A stretch of 32,752 bases of DNA from Clostridiales bacterium (GCA_012728435.1 JAAYFC010000095.1:1-32752), one strand, 5' to 3'; counted from the first letter of the stretch, positions 23,036 to 31,487 are shown. Numbers and translations are program-made. The notes: generated by a model from the letters alone, not told the origin.

Positions 23036-24589
23036 ATGAACAGCGTCCTGGCCGCAACGAGTTATATTTTAGTGCATACCCCTGACATGGTGCTGCACAA
23101 CGGAACCACCCAAACCACTGAAAAAACGGTGAACCCCGGGTCGGACTATCTAAAAGCCCTGCCCCAACACATCCGCAGTTACGAGCAGGCGCTTTCCTAT
23201 GCCCCTAACCAGGCCTATATCGGCGGGATGACGCCGGATGAGCTGGACAAGATGCCGCAGCCCTGGTACCCCAACCCAGTTGAAAAGGCAGAGCGCTTCG
23301 CCAAATATGGCGAAATCATGCCGCAGGACGAGTTTTTGCTGCTGCTCCAGGCCTGTGATGTGTTTGACCTGGCCTTTTTATCCAAGGATTTTGTGGCCAA
23401 GACCAAGCCCGCCTTTGAACAGCACTTTCTGATGCGTGAGGACATCGTCGCGCGCGTCAAAGAGGGCGTGGATGTGGAAAACATTCGCAAAAATGTCGAG
23501 GAAGAGCACGCGGAAGGCCTGTACCACCTGGGTGAGTTGGTGGGCTATATCAAGCGTGCGCATGACGTGGACGCCAACCTGGCAGCACATGTCATTCTGG
23601 AGAACCTGGTCAGCAAGGCCTCCAGCGTCCTGGCCCTTTTGCACCTGGTCCACAACGCTGGCATCAACGCGGATGAGATTGAATATGTCATTGACTGCAG
23701 TGAGGAAGCCTGCGGCGATATGAACCAGCGCGGCGGCGGCAATTTTGCCAAGGCAGCAGCTGAAATCGCGGGCCTTTCCAACGCCACAGGCAGCGACCAG
23801 CGCGCGTTTTGCGCTGCCCCCGCCCATGCCCTGGTGACCGCGGCCTCCCTGGTCAAAGCGGGCACCTTTAAAAAGGTGGTCGTCACCTCTGGCGGCTCCA
23901 CCGCGAAACTGGGCATGAACGCCAAGGACCATGTGCGCAAGGACATGCCTGTTTTGGAAGATACAGTCGGTGGATTCGCGGCCTTGATTTCCGTGGATGA
24001 CGGCGTCAACCCGGAGATTGACCTGGACATCGTGGGCCGACACGTGGTGGGCACCGGTTCCTCCCCACAAGCGGTTATCACCAGCCTGGTCCTAAAACCC
24101 TTGGAGAACGCGGGCATGAAGATCGCGGATGTGGACAAGTACGCGGCGGAAATGCAAAACCCGGACATCACCAAGCCTGCAGGCGCGGGGGACGTACCCC
24201 AGGCCAACTTTAAGATGATTGCCGCCCTGGCCGTCAAAAGCGGGGAGATTGGCCGCACGGAATTAAACAGCTTTATTGAGGAGCATGGCATGGTCGGCTG
24301 GGCGCCCACACAGGGGCATATTCCCTCCGGCGCGCCCTACCTGGGCTTCGCGCGCCAGGACATACTGGATGATCGCATTAAGACCGCAATGATTATTGGC
24401 AAGGGCAGCCTCTTTTTAGGCAGGATGACCAACCTGTTTGACGGCATCTCCTTTGTGCTGCGCAAGAACCGCGGCAAGCAGGCGCCCGAGCAGGCCATCT
24501 CCAAGCTGGAGGTTCGCGGCTTGATTGCCGAAGCGCTGCGCGCGTTCGCCGGCTCCATGATGGATGAATCTGGAGGCAGCCATGCCTAA
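23036..24589 (+). CDS. grdC: Glycine reductase protein C, beta subunit
   Basis: Subunit of protein C, the shared acetyl phosphate-forming component of glycine, sarcosine and betaine reductases. 517 residues, with a ketoacyl-synthase (FabH)-like fold. Features: LVHTPDMVLHNGTTQTTE near the start, SEEACGDMNQRGGGNFAKAAAE, FCAAPAHALVTAASLV, and a C-terminal GWAPTQGHIPSGAPYLGFAR. The ATG at 23036 is chosen because GGAGG lies 4 bases before it and the family begins in this way; the open frame extends 34 codons further upstream but through the hairpin region. Its end overlaps grdD by 8 bases, so the two subunits are translationally coupled. Confidence 0.95.
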   Translation: MNSVLAATSYILVHTPDMVLHNGTTQTTEKTVNPGSDYLKALPQHIRSYEQALSYAPNQAYIGGMTPDELDKMPQPWYPNPVEKAERFAKYGEIMPQDEFLLLLQACDVFDLAFLSKDFVAKTKPAFEQHFLMREDIVARVKEGVDVENIRKNVEEEHAEGLYHLGELVGYIKRAHDVDANLAAHVILENLVSKASSVLALLHLVHNAGINADEIEYVIDCSEEACGDMNQRGGGNFAKAAAEIAGLSNATGSDQRAFCAAPAHALVTAASLVKAGTFKKVVVTSGGSTAKLGMNAKDHVRKDMPVLEDTVGGFAALISVDDGVNPEIDLDIVGRHVVGTGSSPQAVITSLVLKPLENAGMKIADVDKYAAEMQNPDITKPAGAGDVPQANFKMIAALAVKSGEIGRTELNSFIEEHGMVGWAPTQGHIPSGAPYLGFARQDILDDRIKTAMIIGKGSLFLGRMTNLFDGISFVLRKNRGKQAPEQAISKLEVRGLIAEALRAFAGSMMDESGGSHA

Positions 24590-25739
24590 GACAAGTGTTC
24601 AAGCGCTTATCAAGGAAACCTTTTTGGACATGGCGGAAGCGCTGGAAAGCGGCCGGATGGGCGGACGTCCCAAGATTGCGCTGACTGGCATTGGCAGCGA
24701 ACTGGGCGAGGAAAATGCGCTAGCAGGCGCGGTGCTTGCCAGCAGGGCGGGTGTGGATGTCACCTATATCGGCACCTTGACCAATGAGGCTGTCACCCAT
24801 GTATTTGCAGATAACGAAGACGAAGCGCATCAGGCAATGGAGCGGCTGCTGGATGAAGGTGCGGTCGCCGGTGCAGTGACCATGCACTACCCCTTCCCCA
24901 TCGGCGTTGCCACCGTAGGCCGCGTTGTCATCCCCGCCAACGGGCGGGAGATGTTCCTGGCCACCACCACCGGCACTGCGTCAACGGACAGGGTGACTGG
25001 CATGGTGCAAGGCGCCATCTACGGGATTATCGCGGCCAAAGCCTGCGGACTTGTAAACCCCAGTGTTGGCATACTGAACATCGACGGCGCGCGGCAAACG
25101 GAAATCGTGTTGAACAAGCTGATTGACGCTGGTTATCCCATCACCCTGGCGCAATCCGGACGCGCGGACGGCGGCTGCATCATGCGTGGAAATGATGTGC
25201 TGGCAGGCTCTGCAGATGTGATGGTGACGGATACCTTAACCGGCAACCTGGTCATCAAGATGGTGTCCAGCTTTGGCAGCGGCGGTACCTATGAATCCCT
25301 GGGTTATGGCTATGGCCCAGGAATCGGGGAAGATTATGACCGGCTAGTGATGATTGTCTCCCGCGCCAGCGGCGCCAGCGTCATCTCCGGCGCGCTTAGG
25401 TACGCGGCCACACTCATTCAAAACGATTATCAAGCGGTTATCAAACGTGAGTTTGAGCTGGCCAAGAAGGCGGGCTTAAAAGAGTTGCTGTCAGAGATTA
25501 CCGCCGCCAAAAAAGCAGCCGCGCCCGAGAAAAAGGTTATCGCCCCCCCTAAGGAGATTGTCACCTGCGACATCGCGGGCATTGACGTAATGGACCTGGA
25601 GAACGCGGTGGAACTTCTGTGGGAGAACGGCATCTACGCCGAATCCGGCATGGGCTGCACCGGCCCCATTGTGCTGATCGCGGACGACAAACTGAATCAA
25701 TCCGCGGAGATCCTGCGCAAGGGCGGCTTCATCAGCTGA
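24582..25739 (+). CDS. grdD: Glycine reductase protein C, alpha subunit
   Basis: Forms the acetyl-thioester on a cysteine and releases acetyl phosphate by phosphorolysis. 385 residues. The C-terminal ESGMGCTGPIVLIADD carries Cys359, the residue number known for the acetylated cysteine of studied GrdD. The fold is like PlsX/phosphate acyltransferases (MVTDTLTGNLVIKM, GSGGTYESLGYGYGPGIG). The ATG at 24582 has TGGAGG upstream and overlaps the end of grdC; a start six codons earlier lacks the spacing. Last gene of the operon; a strong terminator follows. Confidence 0.95.
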   Translation: MPKTSVQALIKETFLDMAEALESGRMGGRPKIALTGIGSELGEENALAGAVLASRAGVDVTYIGTLTNEAVTHVFADNEDEAHQAMERLLDEGAVAGAVTMHYPFPIGVATVGRVVIPANGREMFLATTTGTASTDRVTGMVQGAIYGIIAAKACGLVNPSVGILNIDGARQTEIVLNKLIDAGYPITLAQSGRADGGCIMRGNDVLAGSADVMVTDTLTGNLVIKMVSSFGSGGTYESLGYGYGPGIGEDYDRLVMIVSRASGASVISGALRYAATLIQNDYQAVIKREFELAKKAGLKELLSEITAAKKAAAPEKKVIAPPKEIVTCDIAGIDVMDLENAVELLWENGIYAESGMGCTGPIVLIADDKLNQSAEILRKGGFIS

Positions 25740-25752
25740 TTTAAACAAACTA

Positions 25753-25789
25753 AAAACGCTTCCTGCGATTGGTTCCCAGGAAGCGTTTT
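25753..25789. terminator. Bidirectional terminator between grdD and selD
   Basis: A perfect 13-bp stem, AAAACGCTTCCTG (25753-25765) with CAGGAAGCGTTTT (25777-25789), has an 11-base loop. It has T-rich ends in both directions, so it serves the convergent grd operon and selD. Confidence 0.9.
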
Positions 25790-25802
25790 ATTGTGTATGT
25801 TG

Positions 25803-26858
25803 TTATTCCCAGCTGACCATCACCTTCACATCGGATGCCTCCTTGACGGTGCCGATGACACGCGCGTCGGGACAGACGGCCTTCAAGCGCGCATACATCT
25901 CCTGCGCGCAGTCAGGTGACACACTCATCAGCAGGCCGCCGGAGGTTTGCGGGTCATGCAGCAAATCGGCGATTGCAAACGGAATCCCCTTTTCCAGACG
26001 CACATCCGGCTTTAGGTACTCCTGGTTGCGCAGCAGGCCGCCGGGGATGATGCCTTCCTCCGCGCTTTCCTGCGCGCCGGGCAGCAAGGGAACCGCCTTT
26101 GCGCTGATGTGGATGGTTTTGCCGCTGGCAGATGCCATTTCCGCCGCGTGGCCCAGCAGGCCAAAGCCGGTGATATCGGTGCAGGCACGCACGTCATACG
26201 CCGCCATCACCTGGGCAGCTGCGGCGTTGAGCGTCGTCATGGTGCTGTATACTGCCTTGATTTGATCCGCTGACAAAAGCCCCGCTTTGCCAGCAGTGGT
26301 CACAACGCCGGAACCAATGGCCTTGGTGAGGATGAGCACATCCCCCGCTTTCGCGCCCGCGTTGGTCCTGACCTTGTCCGGATGCACAAAGCCGGTGACC
26401 GACAAGCCATACTTTGGCTCCTGATCCTCCACCGTATGGCCGCCGCACAGCAGTGCCCCTGCCTCCTTCACTTTGTCCAAACCGCCTGCTAAGATGGCAG
26501 CGACCGCTTCCGGAGGCAGGCTGTCTGAGGGAAAGCACAGCAAGTTCAGCGCCAGTTTGGGCACCCCCCCCATGGCGTACACATCGCTTAAGGCATTGGC
26601 AGCCGCGATTTGACCAAAAAGATAAGGGTCATCCACCATGGGCGGAAAAAAGTCCACAGTCTGGATGATGGCGGTTTCGTCATTGATGCGGTAGACCGCT
26701 GCGTCATCCGCGGTATCAAAACCAACCAGCAGGTTTTCATCCGTGATACCAGCTGGCAATAATTGTAAAATGGCTTGCAGGGCACCCGGCCCGATCTTCG
26801 CCGCTCACCCGCCGCAGCTGGTCATCTGCGTCAGCCGGATTAGTTCGCCATCGCTCAT
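25803..26858 (-). CDS. selD: Selenide, water dikinase (selenophosphate synthetase), itself a selenoprotein
   Basis: Makes selenophosphate from selenide and ATP, the selenium donor for Sec-tRNA. 351 residues when the in-frame TGA at 26807-26805 is read as Sec18 in TSCGGUAAKIGPG; many homologues have Cys there. Reading only from the TTG at 26759 would lose the catalytic N-terminus. Other motifs: DDAAVY in the ATP site, TVDFFPPMVDDPYLFGQIAA, ALLCGGHTVEDQEPKYGLSVTG and LLHDPQTSGGLL. The ATG at 26858 has GGAGGG upstream on the - strand. It is divergent from selA and convergent with the grd operon. The enzyme depends on its own product pathway for synthesis, a known arrangement. Confidence 0.95.
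26772..26807 (-). promoter_or_regulatory. Bacterial SECIS element in selD
   Basis: On the - strand, after the UGA (26807-26805), GGGC (26792-26789) and GCCC (26783-26780) can pair around a CGGGT loop, with an outer GGC/GCC pairing (26802-26800 and 26774-26772). The loop is about 17-21 bases past the UGA, as expected for SelB recognition. The stem is short, so support is moderate. Confidence 0.55.
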
Positions 26859-26904
26859 AAAAGCCCTCCCTCCCGCGCGGATCACCTCCTGCGCGTACTG
26901 TGCC

Positions 26905-26933
26905 ATCATACAGGGTTTGGGCAGCCTGTTCAA
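26905..26933 (-). promoter_or_regulatory. Promoter for selD
   Basis: On the - strand TTGAAC (26933-26928), 17 bases and TATGAT (26910-26905). It lies about 50 bases upstream of the selD ATG. Its -35 box is only 2 bases from the -35 box of the divergent selA promoter. Confidence 0.65.
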
Positions 26934-26935
26934 GG

Positions 26936-26965
26936 TTGGAACGGGGCGGTTGCGTGTGATACAAT
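26936..26965 (+). promoter_or_regulatory. Promoter for selA-selB
   Basis: TTGGAA (26936-26941), 18 bases and TACAAT (26960-26965), giving a leader of about 25 bases before the selA ATG. It abuts the divergent selD promoter. Confidence 0.6.
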
Positions 26966-26997
26966 GTGTTTTAGCAAACTGACATGAGGAGACCATT

Positions 26998-28398
26998 ATG
27001 GAGCAACCATCTTCCCTTTTGCGTTTACTGCCCGGCATCGACCAGCTGCTGCAAACAGAGCAGGCACAAGCTTTGATGCAGACCTATTCCCCCGCGCTGG
27101 TCACGCAAGCCTTGCGGGAGGCGCTTGAAACGCTCAGGGTTCATATCCGCTCAGGCGCTGTTAAAACCCTTGAGATGGATGATATTCTAAGCAGCGCCAA
27201 AGCGATTCTGATGAGGGCGCAGCGGATGGATCACCGTCCGGTCATCAACGCAACCGGCATCCTGCTGCACACCAACCTGGGGCGCGCACCCATGGCAAAC
27301 CGTGCAGGCGAAGCAGCAAAGCAGGCCGCCATCAGCTACACCAACCTGGAGTATGATGTACAAACTGGCAAGCGCGGCGACCGCTTGGTGCCCATTGTGA
27401 ATGCGCTTTTAGCAGTAACCGGTGTGGAAGACGCCCTGGTGGTCAACAACAACGCGGCGGCCGTGCTGCTGGCGCTGTCCGCACTGGCCAAGGGGCAGGA
27501 AGTGATAGTGTCCCGAGGTGAATTGGTGGAGATTGGCGGCTCTTTCCGGGTGCCGGACGTCATGGCGCAAAGCGGATGCACGCTGGTAGAGATTGGTACC
27601 ACCAACAAAACCAGGCTGGCAGACTATGAGCAGGCCATTCATGATGAAACCGCCGCCCTGATGAAAGTGCATACCAGCAACTACCAGATTATTGGCTTCA
27701 CACAATCAGTGGAGATGGCGGACCTGGCGCGGCTGGCGAAGCAGCGGGGTTTGCACGCTATTTATGACCTGGGCAGCGGTGCGATGCTACCGCTGTCGCC
27801 CTACGGGCTTTTGATGGAGCCTTTGGTCAAGGACGCGCTTTCACAGGGCGCGGATGTGGTGTGCTTTTCTGGGGATAAATTGTTGGGCGGCCCACAATCA
27901 GGCATCATCCTGGGCAAAAAGGAGCCCATCGCCAAGATGAAAAAACACCCATTGATGCGGGCTTTGCGCGCGGACAAAATGAGTCTGGCTGCATTGGAAG
28001 CCACCCTGCTGTTGTATCAAGATGAGGGGATCGCCAAGCGCGAGCTGCCGCTGTACCGGATGCTGAACGAAAGTGTGGATACCCTCAAAGCACGGGCGGA
28101 AACGCTGCTGTCGCTGCTGGATAAGCCTGCCCGGTCAGTCGCCCGCATGATTGATTCGCAGGCCCAGGTGGGCGGCGGCTCCGCGCCTGGTGAGACGCTG
28201 CCTTCCATCGCCCTGTCCTTCGCCCCTGAACATATCGGATTAAATGAGCTGTATCTGCGGCTGAGCCAAGCAGAAACACCGGTCATCGCGCGGGTGCATC
28301 AAGACAGCCTGCTGGTGGAAATGCGCACGGTGCGGGATGAGGAATTGCAGCCCCTGGCTGACGCAATCAGGCTGGCCCTGTCACAGGAGGCATCCTGA
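26998..28398 (+). CDS. selA: L-seryl-tRNA(Sec) selenium transferase
   Basis: PLP enzyme that converts Ser-tRNA(Sec) to Sec-tRNA(Sec) with selenophosphate. 466 residues, the normal length. The PLP-binding lysine is Lys294 in CFSGDKLLGGPQSG; NATGILLHTNLGRAP (84-98), YTNLEYDVQTGKRGDR and LVVNNNAAAVLLAL are family hallmarks. The ATG at 26998 has GAGGAG upstream. Its stop overlaps the selB start by one base (TGATG), so the two are coupled. Confidence 0.97.
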   Translation: MEQPSSLLRLLPGIDQLLQTEQAQALMQTYSPALVTQALREALETLRVHIRSGAVKTLEMDDILSSAKAILMRAQRMDHRPVINATGILLHTNLGRAPMANRAGEAAKQAAISYTNLEYDVQTGKRGDRLVPIVNALLAVTGVEDALVVNNNAAAVLLALSALAKGQEVIVSRGELVEIGGSFRVPDVMAQSGCTLVEIGTTNKTRLADYEQAIHDETAALMKVHTSNYQIIGFTQSVEMADLARLAKQRGLHAIYDLGSGAMLPLSPYGLLMEPLVKDALSQGADVVCFSGDKLLGGPQSGIILGKKEPIAKMKKHPLMRALRADKMSLAALEATLLLYQDEGIAKRELPLYRMLNESVDTLKARAETLLSLLDKPARSVARMIDSQAQVGGGSAPGETLPSIALSFAPEHIGLNELYLRLSQAETPVIARVHQDSLLVEMRTVRDEELQPLADAIRLALSQEAS

Positions 28399-30320
28399 TG
28401 AACAACCACATCATCATCGGCACCGCGGGCCACGTGGATCATGGCAAGACCTGCTTAATCCGCGCCCTGACCGGCACAGACACCGACCGGCTGGAGGAGG
28501 AAAAGCGCCGCGGCATCACCATTGATTTGGGCTTTACCTATTTGCCGCTGCCGGATGGCCGGCTGGCAGGCATCATCGATGTGCCGGGACATGAAAGATT
28601 TGTGCACAATATGCTGTCCGGAGCCGGGGGGATAGATCTGGCGCTGCTTGTGGTGGCCGCAGACGAGGGCGTGATGCCGCAGACGCGGGAGCACATGGGC
28701 ATCCTGTCGCTGCTGGGCATCACCCGCGGTATCATTGCGGTCACCAAGACCGATATGGTGGAGGATGACTGGCTGGAATTAATGCTGGAGGAATTAAAAG
28801 AGGAACTGCAGGACAGCTTTTTAAAGAACGCGCCCATCATCCCGGTGTCCTCGCAAACAGGCGCAGGCATTGAAGAGCTAAAAACCCAGCTGATTGCCCT
28901 CATTGAGGAAACACCCAGCAAGAACATCGACAAACCTTTCCGCCTGCCGGTTGACCGCGTGTTTACCATGCCCGGCTTTGGCACCGTGGTTACCGGCACC
29001 TTGATTGAAGGAAGATTAAAGGAAGGCCAGGAGGTAACGATTTACCCGGGTGGTGTGATGACCCGTGTTCGCAACCTGCAGGTGCACGCGCACGCTGTGT
29101 CGGAAGCCTTCGCCGGCCAGCGGGTTGCCGTGAATCTGCAGCGGGTGAAGACAGAAGAATTGACGCGCGGCTGCGTTTTGGCGGAACCTGGAAGCATGCA
29201 GCCCACCTACATGATTGACGCGTCCGTCAGATTATTACCCGAGGCCCGCTTTTCCATGCGTACTGGCAGCCGGCTGCATTTCCATCACGGGTCGGGTGAG
29301 ATGCTTTGTAAGGCTGTCCTGCTGGGCGGCGCGGCAGAGCTGATGCCCGGGCAAAGCGCTTATGCGCAGCTGCGATTTGATACCCCTGTTGCGGTCAAAG
29401 CGCAGGATGCCTTCGTGCTGCGATTTTACTCCCCGCTGGAAACAGTGGGCGGCGGCTTTGTGCTGGATCCCACGCCCTACAAGCATAAGGCCAGCAGTGA
29501 AAAAGCGTTGGAAAAGCTGCAGCTGATGGATGCAGGCAGCGAGATGGACAGGGTTGAAGCGCTGCTGATGGCGCACAGCCCACATTACGAGCAGACCCAT
29601 GTGTTTGCCGCTCAGGCTGGCTTGACGGAAGAACAAACGGCAGTCATTTTGCAGGAATTGATTGCAAAGGGGCGGGCTGTGGCGGTCAATGCCAGGCTGG
29701 TGCTCCATCAAAGCCATGTAAGCGCGCTGGAAGACAGGTTGTGCAAGCTGCTGGGAAGCTATCACCAGGAGAACCCGCTGAAGGCTGGGATGCGCGGTGA
29801 GGAGATCCGGGGCAAACTGCTAAAACAGGTGGACGCGGGGACGGTTGACCAGCTGTTGGATGTGCTGGTCAAGCGGGGTTCCCTCAAAAAGGTGAACACC
29901 AGTTATGCCCTGCCAGACTTTGAGGTTCGCTTAACACCCGGCCAGCAATCAGCGATGGACCTGCTGCTGTCCCAGTTAAGTCAAGCCGGCTTTGCGCCGC
30001 CAGAGAAATCCGCGCTGCTTGCTGAGCACGCGAAAAACAGGGATGTCCCAAAGGTGCTGGACTACCTGATGGATACCATGCGGCTGATTCCTGTGAACAG
30101 CGAGATTGCATTATTAAAGGAGCATCACCAAAAGGCACAATCTTTGTTTGAAGAGATTCTGGCGGAAAAAGACGAGGTCACCTTGGCAGACTTCCGCGAC
30201 GCCATCAGCGCTTCCCGCAAATATGCCCTGGCGCTGCTGGAGTACTGGGACTTGAAGGGGTACACCAAAAAGGGCGCGGAGGCGCGTTTGTTGGCCAAGC
30301 CCTTTGACCCTCTTGACTAG
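28398..30320 (+). CDS. selB: Selenocysteine-specific elongation factor
   Basis: GTPase that brings Sec-tRNA(Sec) to ribosomes stopped at SECIS-linked UGA codons. 640 residues, usual for SelB. GTPase motifs: GHVDHGKT (11-18), DVPGHE (61-66) and TKTD (116-119, in place of the common NKxD). Beta-barrel domains follow (VFTMPGFGTVVTGTLIEG), and the last ~270 residues have the winged-helix repeats that bind the SECIS hairpin. The ATG at 28398 overlaps the selA stop; CAGGAGG lies upstream. Together with selC downstream it supplies the decoding apparatus for GrdA, GrdB and SelD in this window. Confidence 0.97.
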   Translation: MNNHIIIGTAGHVDHGKTCLIRALTGTDTDRLEEEKRRGITIDLGFTYLPLPDGRLAGIIDVPGHERFVHNMLSGAGGIDLALLVVAADEGVMPQTREHMGILSLLGITRGIIAVTKTDMVEDDWLELMLEELKEELQDSFLKNAPIIPVSSQTGAGIEELKTQLIALIEETPSKNIDKPFRLPVDRVFTMPGFGTVVTGTLIEGRLKEGQEVTIYPGGVMTRVRNLQVHAHAVSEAFAGQRVAVNLQRVKTEELTRGCVLAEPGSMQPTYMIDASVRLLPEARFSMRTGSRLHFHHGSGEMLCKAVLLGGAAELMPGQSAYAQLRFDTPVAVKAQDAFVLRFYSPLETVGGGFVLDPTPYKHKASSEKALEKLQLMDAGSEMDRVEALLMAHSPHYEQTHVFAAQAGLTEEQTAVILQELIAKGRAVAVNARLVLHQSHVSALEDRLCKLLGSYHQENPLKAGMRGEEIRGKLLKQVDAGTVDQLLDVLVKRGSLKKVNTSYALPDFEVRLTPGQQSAMDLLLSQLSQAGFAPPEKSALLAEHAKNRDVPKVLDYLMDTMRLIPVNSEIALLKEHHQKAQSLFEEILAEKDEVTLADFRDAISASRKYALALLEYWDLKGYTKKGAEARLLAKPFDPLD

Positions 30321-30339
30321 ATCAAGCCCTTTACTTTGA

Positions 30340-30368
30340 TTGACAAAACCGCCTGACATCACTATGAT
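30340..30368 (+). promoter_or_regulatory. Dedicated promoter for tRNA-Sec
   Basis: TTGACA (30340-30345), 17 bases and TATGAT (30363-30368) form a strong sigma-A promoter. The predicted start is only about 5 bases before the mature tRNA 5' end, as for strongly expressed single tRNA genes. It lets selC be made independently of selA-selB. Confidence 0.85.
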
Positions 30369-30379
30369 AAAGGGCGTAT

Positions 30380-30476
30380 GAGGGCAGATGGGTGCTGGTG
30401 TGTCCCCTGGTCTTCAAAACCAGTGTAAGAGGTTAATAGCCCCTTGGGTGGGTTCGATTCCCACATGCTCTCGCCA
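30380..30476 (+). tRNA. selC: tRNA-Sec (anticodon UCA)
   Basis: 97 bases ending in an encoded CCA. The anticodon stem CTGGT (30407-30411)/ACCAG (30419-30423) holds the loop CTTCAAA with anticodon TCA (30414-30416), reading UGA. The T arm is GTGGG-TTCGATT-CCCAC (30448-30464). The acceptor GAGGGCAG (30380-30387) faces ATGCTCTC (30465-30472), giving 7 pairs including one G-U and an unpaired G/A at the eighth position; bacterial tRNA-Sec has an unusually long 8-bp acceptor. The discriminator is G73. The long variable arm contains AAGAGG/CCCCTT. The D stem shows only three clear pairs (GGG/CCC). Identity is clear from anticodon, size and neighbours. Confidence 0.93.
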
Positions 30477-30480
30477 CATG

Positions 30481-30510
30481 ACTTCGCTGAAAAATCAGCG
30501 GAGTTTTTTT
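30481..30510 (+). terminator. Rho-independent terminator after selC
   Basis: ACTTCGCTGA (30481-30490) pairs with TCAGCGGAGT (30495-30504) around AAAA, with one T-G pair, followed by a run of seven T (30504-30510). A classic intrinsic terminator. Confidence 0.95.
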
Positions 30511-30511
30511 G

Positions 30512-30541
30512 TTGCTTATTCCCTTTAAAACATATTATAAC
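30512..30541 (+). promoter_or_regulatory. Possible promoter for the TIM-barrel gene
   Basis: TTGCTT (30512-30517), 18 bases and TATAAC (30536-30541), directly after the selC terminator. It is a moderate match; the leader to the ATG at 30603 would be about 55 bases. Confidence 0.4.
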
Positions 30542-30602
30542 CTTGGCACCGCATCCCTTCCTTGCAACAATGGGTATAACACAAGAATGAGAGGGTATCC
30601 TG

Positions 30603-31487
30603 ATGCGACTCTCCACCACAACTTCAATCCTCAGCAAAAAGAGCGAAACGCCCCGCAAGACGGCCGTATTCCGTGCACTGGCGCATTGCAAGAAAGCGGG
30701 CTTTTCCCATGTGGAGCTGGATTTGTTGGCGCAGGCAAAAGAAGGGGACCCCCTTGCGCTGGATGGATGGGAAGCCTGGGCTGACCAGCTCCGGTCCTAC
30801 GCAGAACAGCTGGGCATCAGCATGTATCAAGGGCACTCCTTTGTCTATCGTACAAAGGAATCAACCGACCTTAAGCTGCCAAACCGGGCGTGGTATGAGG
30901 AGCGCATCGTTCGCTCCATCCTGATTGCGGGGCGGGTTGGCATACAGTGACTGGTCATCCACCCAGCGGATTTTGCGGCGGATCAAACCTATGACCACAA
31001 GAAGGCAAGGGAGTTTAACCTGTCCTATTGGGCACCTTTTGTTGAATTGGCAGCGCAGAACAAGGTAGGCATCGCGTTTGAAAACATGTTTTGGTCCGGC
31101 CACCATCAGCGCTTTTGCAGCCAGGCGGAGGAGCTGATCGATTTTGTGCAAGCCCTGGACAACCCCTATGCTGGCATCTGCTGGGATACCGGACACGCCA
31201 ACCTGTCCGGCCAGCACCAGGCGGAGGCCATCCGCAAAATGGGCGGCTTACTCAAGGCCATGCATATCAACGACAACACCGGCAAGCCCAAGAAGGACGA
31301 GCACCTGATCCCCTTTTTTGGCACAGTGGACTGGCAGCCGATTATCAAGGCCCTGCGCGAGATCGGCTACACGGGCAATTTTTCTTTTGAGGTGAGAAAG
31401 CCCTTTAGGGCGCTGCCCAAGGAATTGAATGTGGATTTGCTGAGGTTCCTTCATTCTGTTGGAGAACACCTGATCCAATTGGCATAA
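30603..31487 (+). CDS. Xylose-isomerase-like TIM-barrel (sugar phosphate isomerase/epimerase) gene with one in-frame UGA
   Basis: Two open stretches in the same frame (30603-30950 and 30951-31487) make one normal-length protein of 294 residues if the TGA at 30948-30950, codon 116, is read through. The N-terminus MRLSTTTSIL, the mid GICWDTGHANLSG metal-site segment, KAMHINDN and NFSFEVRKPF are typical of the AP-endonuclease-2/xylose-isomerase-like superfamily. The UGA is in AGRVGIQ-UGA-LVIHPAD, a barrel strand that normally reads like LGxxWxVxHP, so Trp (TGG) is a simple original codon. No Cys is close by, unlike the GrdA and GrdB sites. It is unclear whether this is a pseudogene, a sequence error or Sec. 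GAGAGGG precedes the ATG. A permease gene follows by 23 bases, suggesting a sugar-use operon. Confidence 0.75.
30948..30996 (+). other. Possible hairpin following the in-frame UGA of the TIM-barrel gene
   Basis: GGTCAT (30953-30958) and ATGACC (30991-30996) are a perfect 6-bp inverted repeat that begins two bases past the UGA. The total span is like a bacterial SECIS, but the 32-base interior pairs poorly (only a 3-bp GAT/ATC is seen). It may be chance. It is recorded because it bears on whether the UGA is a Sec codon. Confidence 0.25.

Noticed and set aside
26737..26964. Frameshift or broken start in selD
   Set aside because: The apparent break is a single in-frame TGA at the known Sec/Cys position of SelD; no frame change is needed.
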